The notes under the pieces are model-generated. The model was not told the DNA's origin and did no database searches. It saw nothing but the letters and a program-made list of their open reading frames with translations. This document shows, one piece after another, positions 1 through 9,059 of a stretch of 64,000 nt of DNA (the stretch's first letter is position 1; every line of letters begins with the position of its first letter). Position numbers and translations under genes: made by a program. Origin of the DNA: Bacteroides rodentium JCM 16496 (GTDB lineage Bacteria > Bacteroidota > Bacteroidia > Bacteroidales > Bacteroidaceae). The stretch is from the NCBI RefSeq assembly GCF_000614125.1, contig NZ_BAKJ01000021.1, forward strand, positions 1 to 64,000, written 5' to 3'.

Positions 1-2817
1 ATCAACTATCAAATCGGAAAAAATAGCAGAGAGAACTGTTTCCAATGTGACAAATGCGATGGCAGGTCAGGTTGCCGGTGTGCAAATCACCCAAAGTAAC
101 GGTCAACCGGGTAGTTCGGCCAGTATTCGTATCCGTGGTATCGGCTCTATGTCGGCCAGTAATGCTCCTCTGTATGTAGTAGACGGGGTACCTTATGACG
201 GCGAAATCTCAGCTATCAACCCGCAAGATATTGAGTCTATGACTGTGTTGAAAGATGCTGCTGCCAATGCTATTTATGGTGCACGTGGTGCCAATGGTGT
301 GGTGCTGATTACCACAAAGAAAGGTGCTACCGGTGCGGCTCAAATTACAGTAGATGCCAAATGGGGCTCCAACAGACGTGGTGTGCCCAATTATGATGTG
401 ATGACCGATCCTGCGATGTACTATGAAACCGCTTATCGTGCCATGTACAATTCTAAAATCTACAATGGTTCTTCTGCTGCTGAGGCTTATGCTTTTGCCG
501 ACAAAACATTCTTGGACGCCAATAACGGTGGTTTAGGCTATCTGGTTTATACCGTTCCTGAAGGCGAGAAGTTAATTGGAACCAATTTCAAACTGAATCC
601 TAATGCTACTTTGGGCTATTCTGATGGTACTTATTATTATACACCGGATGACTGGTATGATGAAATTTTCGGTGAAGGAAATATGCGTCAGGAATACAAT
701 GTGACAATTTCCGGTGCTTCCGACAAATTGAACTATTATGTATCAGCCGGCTATTTGGATGACAATGGAATTATTGCCAATTCTGGTTTCCAGCGTTTTG
801 CCGGTCGTGCCAAGACTGACTACCAAGCTAATAAGTGGTTGAAAGTGGGTACCAATATCGCTTACACCTATTATAATATAAAGTCTCCGTCGGGACAGGA
901 TGACTGGGGTTCTACCGGAAACTTGTTCTACATATCCAATTTGATTGCTCCCATCTATCCGATGTATGTTCGTAATGTTGATGGAACTATCATGAAAGAC
1001 AATAGGGGAATGACTGTTTACGATTTCGGTTCCGGTTCTTCCAATTTTAACCGACCTACTTTAATGGGTAATCCGGCAGGTACATTGAATCTGGATGACC
1101 AAAACACTTACAGTGATATGTTGAGTACTAAGTGGTATGCTACCATTACTCCGATAGAAGGGTTGAACATCACTGCTACGTTGGGTGCCAATGTGTTGAA
1201 CCAGCGCAAAAATACGCTGAATAATCCTTTCTATGGAGGTGCTGTTTCTTCCGGTGGTTCCGTGTCTGTTGTTCATCAACGTATTTTCGACATCAACCAG
1301 CAGTATATGGCAACCTACAAGAAGACATTTAATCAGGTGCATAACATGGATTTGTTGGCCGGCTTTGAGTCTTATTCCCACAAGATTCAATACTTGGGCG
1401 GTTCTAACTCCAAGCTCTATAATCCTTTTATCGGTGAGCTTAACAATGCTATCAATACTCCTCCGAGTGTAAGTTCTTATACACATGAATATGCCACAAT
1501 CGGTTATCTGGCACGTGCCCAGTATGATTATGACGGAAAGTACTTTTTGTCTGCTTCTTATCGTCGTGATGCTTCTTCACGTTTCCACCCGGACAATCGT
1601 TGGGGTAACTTCGGTAGTGTAGGTTTGGCCTGGTTGATGACCAAAGAAGATTTCATGGACGGTATCGACTGGATTGATATGTTGAAAGTAAAGGCAAGTT
1701 ACGGTGTTCAGGGTAATGACAATTTAGGGACCAACTCTGCATATTATTATGCTTATGCGGACCAGTTTACTGTAAAGAACAGTAATGGTGACTACGCTGT
1801 GTCTTTTGCATTCAAAGGTAACAAGGACATTACTTGGGAAACTTCACATGCATTCAATGCCGGTTTCGACTTTGAATTGTTCGGTAGCCGTTTCAACGGT
1901 ACGGTAGAATACTTTAACCGTAAAACTTCCGACTTGCTCTACAATCAACCTGTGCCCATCTCTTATGGTTACTCTTCTATCCCCAAGAATGTGGTTCTAT
2001 CGTAAACCAAGGTATCGAATTGGATTTCAATGGCGTTTTGTTTAAGAACAATGATATAGAATGGTCGGCCAACTTCAACCTGACTCATTACAAAAATAAG
2101 ATTACCGACCTTGATGCAACAGTGCGCGAAGAAGGTATCAAGTACTCAAATGCCATCTATCGGGTAGGCGGTTCTCTCTACAACTCTTACTTACCGGTAT
2201 ATGCAGGTGTTAATAAAGAGAACGGTATGGCACAATATTATGTAGATCCGGATAATGGCGATTACACGCTTACCACCGACTATGAAAAAGCACAGCAGTC
2301 TGATTTGGGCAGTACACTTGCGAAAGTATATGGCGGTTTCGGTACGCAGTTGAATGCATATGGTTTCGATTTGGGTGTACAACTTTCTTATCAATTGGGC
2401 GGTAAGGTGTATGATGGTACCTACGAGGCACTGATGCAGACCGGTGACTTGATAGGACAGAATTTCCACAAAGATGTATTGAAAGCATGGACTCCTGAGA
2501 ATATGAACAGTGATATTCCTCGTATGTCTGTATCTGATGTTTCAAGCCAACGTATCTCATCTCGCTTTTTGGTAAGTTCTGATTATTTGAGTATCAACAA
2601 TGTGACGTTGGGATATACATTGCCCAAACGTTGGGTTCAAAAGTTGGGTGTATCAAGCCTTCGTCTTTATGTAACGGGAGACAACTTGGGTGTTATATCT
2701 TGCCGCAAAGGTTTTGACCCGCGTCAGTTCATCGGGTTGGGTAGCTCTACCGGTAGCGGTAACTTCACTTACTCGGCTTTACGTACCATCACCGGTGGTA
2801 TTACTTTGAAATTCTAA
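1..2817 (+). CDS. SusC/RagA-like TonB-dependent outer-membrane receptor (5' partial, apparent frameshift)
   Basis: Imports a ligand (usually an oligosaccharide or peptide) across the outer membrane together with its SusD partner. The frame is already open at base 2, so signal peptide, carboxypeptidase-like domain and start of the plug lie upstream of the window. Plug-domain hallmarks are clear: IRIRGIGS, PLYVVDGVP and the family signature AIYGARGANGVVLITTKKG near residue 90, followed by a long aromatic-rich beta-barrel that ends in LKF. The frame breaks at about 1993: the first part ends after PKNVVLS and the second continues as IVNQGIELDF in another frame. One extra G in the GG at 1993 restores PKNVGSIVNQGIEL, so a base-calling deletion is likelier than a true pseudogene. 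SusD follows 30 bp downstream. The substrate cannot be read from the sequence. Confidence 0.93.
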
Positions 2818-2847
2818 CCAATAGACTTTTATTATAAAAAGAGAAAT

Positions 2848-4506
2848 ATGAAAACATATAATAAGATATTATCAGCATTGGCCATAGGAAGTATGGCGCT
2901 GGCTTCATGTACCGACTTGGACACCTTTCCTCAAAGCGGTAGTTTTACTGAAGACCAAAAGCAGGAGGTGGTAGGCATGCTGCCCGAACGTCTGGCTGCA
3001 GATATTGTGGGTATGTACTCTTCCAACCTGAAACAGTTCACTGTATTCGGCTCTACTTCGGAACGTGGTGATGACTTCGGTTATCCTGCCGTATGTCTTT
3101 CTAATGATTTGAATGGTCCCGATATGGTGGCACCCGATAACGGTTATAACTGGTTCACCACTTGCAGTGAATTTTCTGACCGTAGTGATACGTATGCCAA
3201 TCCCTATATGCGTTGGGCTTTGTTCTATAATCAAATCAAAATGGCAAATGACATTTTGAATTCAATTCCCGATGATACGACAGACCCCACACTGCTTTCT
3301 TATCGCGGTCAGGCCAAAGCCATCCGTGCTTTCGACTATCTGAGCGTGGCTCCGTACTTCCAGTTCAAATATAAAGGTAACGAAGATAAACCTTGTATCC
3401 CTTTGGTTACAGAAGAAATGGCGGCAGACCCTAATAACCCGCGTGCTACAGTGCAGGATGTCTATGAATTGATTATCAGAGATTTGACGGGCGCAATTGC
3501 TGACCTGGAGGGCTATACGCGTAAAGATAAGAGTGAAATAGACCAGCAAATAGCTTACGGTTTGCGTGCTCGTGCCAACCTTTATATGGAAAATTGGCAG
3601 GCCGCTGCCGACGATGCCGCTAAAGCCATGGTGGGTTACACTCCTTATCAAAGAGCGGAGTTGACAAAACCGATGTTCGTTTCTTCTGATGAAAGTGGTT
3701 GGATGTGGGCTTTGGAGATTACTGAAGCGGATTATAACTCTGAGAACAGTTTGATTTCTTGGCCGGGAGTAATCGGGTCTTTCTGTGAAGGTTCTTATTC
3801 AGCCGGTGTAGGTATGTACAAGTGCATCAACGTATTGTTGTTTAATCTGATTTCTGAAACCGACGTACGTAAGGGGTGGTGGGTTGACGAGAACCTGCAC
3901 TCTGACAACTTGGCGGGACAGAGTTGGCGTGGTCTTGCCTCCGGTGATGGCATTGCAACTCTGACGGTTGCCAATCAAGGTAAAGCAGCTTTCTTGCCAT
4001 ATACCAATGTCAAGTTCGGTATGTACGGAGGGCTTGGCAACAATGCCGCCGCTAATGACTGGCCGTTGATGCGTGTGGAAGAAATGATTCTGATTCAGGC
4101 AGAAGCCACTGCCATGGCCGGGAATCCGGGCAATGGCAAGCAACAGCTGGAAAACTTCGTTAAGACCTACCGTGACGAAAAATACACTTGTAGAGCTACC
4201 GATGCTACAGGCGTGCAAAATGCCGTATGGTTGCAACGCCGTATTGAATTATGGGGCGAGGGCTTTGCCATGGCAGACATTATGCGTTTGGGCAGAAATA
4301 TAGTACGTGTGAAGAATGGCGTAACGACTAACTTTCCCGATGCTTTTGCCTTCAATGTCGCTGCTGATAACGGCTGGTTGCTGATGCGCATTCCGCAAGA
4401 TGAGACAAATGCCAACACCGGTATCCCTCCGACGGCAAACAATTTGGATGGTACAATGCCTAAACCCGGTGAAGGAATGGGGCTTACTGATGGTGTAACA
4501 GATTAA
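2848..4506 (+). CDS. SusD/RagB-family surface lipoprotein
   Basis: Substrate-binding lipoprotein that forms the lid over the preceding SusC-like channel. The protein is 552 residues, as usual for the family. It begins MKTYNKILSALAIGSMALASC, a lipoprotein signal with lipobox LASC, followed by acidic TDLD, the type of signal that sends Bacteroides lipoproteins to the surface. The SusD-like fold is suggested by the alpha-helical TPR-type core (IKMANDILNSIP, GQAKAIRAFDYL) and the C-terminal RRIELWGEGFAMADIMRLGR, a strongly conserved SusD segment. It sits 30 bp after the SusC stop and 21 bp before the next lipoprotein gene, so all three are probably one transcript. Confidence 0.95.
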   Translation: MKTYNKILSALAIGSMALASCTDLDTFPQSGSFTEDQKQEVVGMLPERLAADIVGMYSSNLKQFTVFGSTSERGDDFGYPAVCLSNDLNGPDMVAPDNGYNWFTTCSEFSDRSDTYANPYMRWALFYNQIKMANDILNSIPDDTTDPTLLSYRGQAKAIRAFDYLSVAPYFQFKYKGNEDKPCIPLVTEEMAADPNNPRATVQDVYELIIRDLTGAIADLEGYTRKDKSEIDQQIAYGLRARANLYMENWQAAADDAAKAMVGYTPYQRAELTKPMFVSSDESGWMWALEITEADYNSENSLISWPGVIGSFCEGSYSAGVGMYKCINVLLFNLISETDVRKGWWVDENLHSDNLAGQSWRGLASGDGIATLTVANQGKAAFLPYTNVKFGMYGGLGNNAAANDWPLMRVEEMILIQAEATAMAGNPGNGKQQLENFVKTYRDEKYTCRATDATGVQNAVWLQRRIELWGEGFAMADIMRLGRNIVRVKNGVTTNFPDAFAFNVAADNGWLLMRIPQDETNANTGIPPTANNLDGTMPKPGEGMGLTDGVTD

Positions 4507-4527
4507 CTACTTTAATAAGATGAATAT

Positions 4528-5517
4528 ATGAAAACTATAAATAAATATTTTCTTTTTGCACTGACCGGAGGGTTGCTGGCCTTTTCGGCTTGTTCTGACG
4601 ATATCGAAAGAGAATCATCTCCCTTGGTGCCGGAGAGTTGTCAAGGTGCTTCATTCTCTGCTGCGAATAAGTATGACTATGAGTTGGAACCGGAAGCTGC
4701 AATGGAACTGACATTGACCGTGACCCGTGAGAAGACAGATGGTACTGCAACCGTAGGAGTGGAGGTATTGAACAATACAGAAAACGTATTTGAAGTACCT
4801 GCCACAGTATCTTTTGCAGATGGAGAGAAAGAAGCTGCATTGACTTTGAAGTTTCCGAATGCAGAAATCGGAACATCTTACAACTATGCTTTAAAGTTTG
4901 TAGAAGGTGATTACAATCCGTATTTGGATAAGACGGTTTATGTTTCAGGTAGCGTCATCCGTATTAAATGGAATCCATTGGAAACGGCTATCTACACAGA
5001 TGGTATGATTTCTACACTTTATGGTGTTGATTATCCGCTGTCATGGTATGTGAATGCTGAATATGCTTCATTCCCGGATGGCAGTCTGCGTGTACGCTTG
5101 AATAGTCCTTATTGTGTGGCAGAGAATGTTGATGACAATGGCATTTATGACGGTTATCCTTACTTTGATTCGGAAAGTATTGTTAATCCGAATGTCAAGA
5201 TGCAGATTGATATTACTGGAAAAGAAGCGCATATACCTGCATTCAAGTTTGGAGCATTCTTGAATAGTAGCGACGGACAGTTGCTTGGTGGCTCTGCGTA
5301 TGGTGTGTTCAAGGGTACTAAGGATGATTTCCCGTTGGGCGAAGTGGCTTATGATAAAGAAGGAAAACTTGCTTCTATCGTATTCGGTCCTAATTCTCTG
5401 TTCGCGTCTATAGAAAGTTTGTGGGCTGTGGGAAAGGCTGGTATTGCAACCAATCCGACCACTTTGTTCTTCTCTTTGGAAGGTTGGGAAGAATACCAGG
5501 AAGCTTCTGCTGAATAG
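4528..5517 (+). CDS. Putative surface lipoprotein, third gene of the SusCD unit
   Basis: A 329-residue lipoprotein of unknown precise function. The N-terminus MKTINKYFLFALTGGLLAFSAC has a lipobox (FSAC) followed by acidic SDDIERE, consistent with surface export. Residues about 30-150 look like a Calx-beta or Ig-type beta-sandwich (LTLTVTREKTDGTATVGVEVL, PATVSFADGEKEAALTLKF). The C-terminal half is beta-rich and aromatic with no motif I recognise. The position directly after SusD, with a 21-bp gap, is where SusE/SusF-like accessory binding lipoproteins are found, so a ligand-binding role at the cell surface is a reasonable inference, not a demonstration. Confidence 0.8.
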   Translation: MKTINKYFLFALTGGLLAFSACSDDIERESSPLVPESCQGASFSAANKYDYELEPEAAMELTLTVTREKTDGTATVGVEVLNNTENVFEVPATVSFADGEKEAALTLKFPNAEIGTSYNYALKFVEGDYNPYLDKTVYVSGSVIRIKWNPLETAIYTDGMISTLYGVDYPLSWYVNAEYASFPDGSLRVRLNSPYCVAENVDDNGIYDGYPYFDSESIVNPNVKMQIDITGKEAHIPAFKFGAFLNSSDGQLLGGSAYGVFKGTKDDFPLGEVAYDKEGKLASIVFGPNSLFASIESLWAVGKAGIATNPTTLFFSLEGWEEYQEASAE

Positions 5518-5657
5518 TTTGTAGATGGCATGTCAATAGATTGACATTATTATATTGAAAGAGTTGTATCAACATAAAATGATATTATGTTTGGTGCAAC
5601 TCTTTTTAGTTTAATCTTTGTATCTGATTAACGGTTTAATTATAATACGTGAGAAAT

Positions 5658-7366
5658 ATGAAAACAAAATTATCGTTTCTTCTACTGTGCGTCTTCGTGC
5701 TGGTGGCTTGTTCTAAAGATGATGAAGAGGCGCCGTCCCTCCAATTCAGTTCTGGTGTAGAGAATCTTGTCTTGGGGGCTGAGAAAGATTCTAGGCTTAC
5801 ACTCAATTTCTCCAGTTCCCATTCTTGGCAAGCAAGTACCGACACTGATTGGATTACTCTTTCTCCGGCACAAGGCAATGCGGGAAACTCTTCTCTTGCC
5901 GTTTTTGCCAAAGAAGGAAACCGTACGGGAGAAGTGCGTGAAGCAACCGTTACTTTCTCTGCCGGTGGTACTGTAATCAAGGAATTGAAAATAAGCCAAC
6001 GAAAGAAGGATATTCTTGAAATGAAGCAAACGACCTATAATGTGCCTGCCGAAGGCATGGCTATACGGTTGGAGTTCACCACGAATTTGCAAGAGGGTGT
6101 TGTGAAAATACGCTATTCAAAAGATGCAAAAGATTGGTTAGCATTCAATGAAAAAACAAAAGCGTTGGTGGAGAAGTCGTTTGATGTCAGGGTATTACCA
6201 AACTCTTCCCGCGCTGAGCGAACAGCTATATTGCAAATAGTAATAGAAGATGCTGCCGGTAAGCAACTGATAGAATCTGATGAAATCTCTATTGTGCAGG
6301 AAGGAGCGGGAGTAGGTACTTCCACAGATCTTGAAACGGATGATGGTAAGGTGGTAAAGTTGCAGACACACTCTAAAGGGAACGGAATCCCGGTAGTGTT
6401 TATGGGAGACGGATTTCTGGATACTGATATTCAAAGTGGCTTTTACCGGAAAGTAATGGAGAAAGGTATGGAACACTTCTTCTCGGAAGAACCGGTAAAA
6501 TCTTTGCGTGAGTATTTCGATGTATGGATGGTGACTGCCGTATCGTTGAACGATGCTCTGGGTGAAGGTTATTCTACAAAATTCAGTTGTTGGCTGGAAG
6601 GTGGGAACAGTACGTTTATTAAAGGAGATGAAGGGATGGTACAGCGCTATACGCAAGCCGTGGATGAAATCAGAACCAATCTGGGGATGTTTTACGAGAC
6701 GATGTCTATAGTCATATTAAATACGGAAGCGTATGCCGGCACTACTTACTTTGGTTATGGTACGGAAGATGGTAGTTTGATAGAATATGCTATCGGTTAT
6801 TGTCCAATTATTAGTGGTATGGAGAGCGAGGCTTTCCGCCAAGTGCTGTGTCATGAGTGTATAGGACACGGATTTGCCAAGTTATTGGATGAATATTCCT
6901 ATCAGTCAATGGGACAGATTCCTGCAAAGGAGATAGAGGATAATCAACTGTTGCAAACGTTTGGTTGGGCTATGAATGTCGATTTTATCGGTGACAAGAG
7001 CCAGGTGATATGGAAGCACTTTTTGGAAGACGAGCGCTATGCCGGTGCTGATGCTTTTGGAGAGACTCTGAGTACCTATGAAGGTGCTTGTACTTATTGG
7101 AACGGTGCTTGGCGCCCAACCAATGAAAGCATGATGCGAAGCAATATACACGGTTTCAATGCCCCTTCACGCGAAGCCATCTACAAACGTGTTATGGAGA
7201 CTGCCTATGGCACTCCGTGTAGTATAATTATGAAGAGTTTGTGAAATTTGACCGTGAACACTTGCCGCAGCCGGTCGGAGTCACCACTAAAAGTGTGGAA
7301 CAAGTCGGTAAAGGCAGATACTTTGCCCCACCTCAGTTTGTAAAACGTGCTTTGATAGGCAAATAA
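5658..7366 (+). CDS. M64-family zinc metallopeptidase lipoprotein with BACON domain (apparent frameshift near the 3' end)
   Basis: Predicted secreted or surface endopeptidase of the M64 (IgA peptidase-like) family. I use the ATG at 5658 (MKTKLSFLLLCVFVLVAC, lipobox LVAC) instead of the GTG three codons earlier. Residues about 30-115 form a BACON domain (HSWQASTDTDWITLSPAQG, LKISQ), thought to bind mucin or carbohydrate. The catalytic part has GDGFLD near residue 250 and the zinc motif HECIGHGFAKLLDEY near residue 399 (His, Glu, His, distal Asp). The open frame ends at 7244, but the next frame continues YNYEEFVKFDREHLPQP to a stop at 7366; one missing base near 7220 explains it, giving 569 residues. 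It follows the SusCD lipoprotein gene by about 130 bp, so peptide or glycoprotein use by this locus is plausible. Confidence 0.88.
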
Positions 7367-7459
7367 GTATGACTTTGGGCCTTTCCTAATTAGAAAAAGT
7401 AGAGGATGCGTGACGAATGCCTTGGTATAATGGTATTTGCCCCGCATTACTATTTGTAA

Positions 7460-7552
7460 TATAGTCGAACAGAATTGGTTTGCGAAAAAATACGAAGTAA
7501 GATACTCTCTCTATTCGCTTTTCTTTTCGCAAATCATTTCTGTTCTACTATA
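7460..7552. repeat. Palindromic intergenic repeat, family 2, copy 1
   Basis: A 93-bp imperfect palindrome between the M64 gene and hflX. The left end reads TATAGTCGAACAGAATTGG and the right end CATTTCTGTTCTACTATA. The arms continue through TTTGCGAAAA and its complement TTTTCGCAAA around a loop containing ACGAAGTAAGATACTC. A second copy lies at 23709-23793. There is no coding potential. It could be a MITE-like element or a transcribed hairpin acting as a terminator. Confidence 0.75.
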
Positions 7553-7590
7553 AAAGGCAATAGCGATATACCTATTCCATTAAATTTTCG

Positions 7591-7598
7591 TATATTTG
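7591..7598 (+). promoter_or_regulatory. Candidate Bacteroides -7 box for hflX
   Basis: TATATTTG matches the TAnnTTTG consensus of the Bacteroides primary sigma factor, about 50 bp before the hflX start. No convincing TTTG -33 box is present at the usual spacing, so the call rests on the -7 element and its location. Confidence 0.4.
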
Positions 7599-7648
7599 TC
7601 GCCACGAACCAACAATACATAATGTATATATAATAAGGTATAGAAACT

Positions 7649-8904
7649 ATGAAAGAATTTGTAATCTCCGAAGTACAGGCAGAAACAGCGGTATTGGTAG
7701 GGCTTGTCACGAAGACTCAGGATGAGCGAAAGACCAACGAATACCTGGACGAGCTTGCATTCTTGGCTGAGACAGCGGGGCGGAAGTCGTAAAGCGGTTT
7801 ACTCAGAAGTTGGACCAGGCAAACTCCGTGACTTACGTCGGCAAGGGCAAGCTGGAAGAAATTAAGGAGTATATCCGGAATGAAGAAGAAGCCGAACGTG
7901 AAGTCGGTATGGTGATTTTTGACGATGAACTTTCTGCGAAACAGATACGTAACATTGAAGCGGAGTTGAAGATTAAGATATTGGACCGTACTTCGCTCAT
8001 TCTCGATATTTTTGCCATGCGTGCACAGACTGCCAATGCAAAAACGCAGGTGGAGTTGGCGCAATACAAGTATATGCTGCCCCGTCTGCAACGCTTATGG
8101 ACCCACTTGGAACGCCAGGGTGGTGGCTCCGGTGCCGGTGGAGGTAAAGGTTCCGTGGGACTTCGCGGTCCGGGTGAAACGCAGCTGGAGATGGACCGCC
8201 GTATCATCTTGAACCGTATGTCATTGTTGAAGGAGCGCTTGGCTGAGATTGACAAGCAGAAGTCTACCCAGCGGAAGAACCGCGGACGCTTGATTCGTGT
8301 GGCATTGGTGGGATATACCAACGTGGGAAAATCCACATTGATGACTTTGCTTTCGAAAAGTGAAGTTTTTGCCGAGAACAAGCTGTTTGCCACGTTGGAT
8401 ACTACGGTGCGTAAGGTGATTATTGAGAACCTGCCGTTCCTGCTCTCTGATACGGTGGGCTTTATCCGTAAATTGCCGACGGATTTGGTAGACTCCTTCA
8501 AGTCTACCCTGGACGAGGTGCGCGAGGCAGACTTGCTGTTGCATATCGTAGACATCTCTCATCCGGATTTTGAAGAACAGATAGAAGTTGTGAACAAGAC
8601 GTTGGCAGATATCGGTGCCGCCGATAAGCCCATGATTCTTGTATTCAATAAGATAGACGCTTATACCTATATAGAGAAAGCGGCTGACGACCTTACCCCC
8701 AGAACCAAGGAAAACTTGACGCTCGAAGAACTGATGAAGACGTGGATGGCTAAGATGGAGGATAACTGCCTCTTTATCTCCGCCCGCGAAAAAATCAATA
8801 TGGAGGAACTGAAGAGTGTGGTTTATCAGCGTGTGAAGGAATTGCACGTGCAGAAGTACCCCTATAATGACTTTCTTTATCAGACCTACGAAGAAGAAGT
8901 TTAA
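7649..8904 (+). CDS. hflX: GTPase HflX (apparent frameshift)
   Basis: Ribosome-associated GTPase that splits or rescues stalled 70S ribosomes. The N-terminal HflX domain is glycine-rich in the middle (GGGSGAGGGKGSVGLRGPGE, a family hallmark). It is followed by the G domain with P-loop GYTNVGKST, switch DTVGF, and NKID. The ATG at 7649 gives MKEFVISEVQAETAVLVGL, then the frame stops 43 codons in. The rest of the protein (AEVVKRFTQKLDQANSVTYVGKGKL) is in another frame. One extra G in the GGGG at 7777-7780 restores a 418-residue protein of normal length, so a homopolymer error is likely. A palindromic repeat begins 5 bp after the stop codon. Confidence 0.93.
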
Positions 8905-8908
8905 TTTT

Positions 8909-9042
8909 AGGAGGGTGTGTCAAAATTCACCACAGATTACACGGATTAACACAGAATGAGCTTAATCTGCTGATAATCAATGATGCTTATTTGTGCAAAT
9001 CTGTGTAATCTGTGGTGAATACCAGTTTTGACACACCCTCCT
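8909..9042. repeat. 130-bp palindromic repeat, family 1, copy 1
   Basis: A 134-bp inverted repeat starting 5 bp after the hflX stop and ending 17 bp before the next start codon. The ends are AGGAGGGTGTGTCAAAA and its exact complement. The arms continue through TTCACCACAGATTACAC and complementary GTGTAATCTGTGGTGAA, around a core with GAGCTTAATCTGCTGAT. Two further copies in the window (44702 and 50931) share arms and core, so this is a dispersed element and not a private terminator. It may still act as a terminator or processing hairpin. Confidence 0.85.
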
Positions 9043-9059
9043 CATAACTCATTATAAGG

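Noticed and set aside
1..2817. Two separate genes (receptor and a barrel fragment), or a true pseudogene
   Set aside because: One base restores a continuous SusC, and the same error type occurs in many essential genes of this window.
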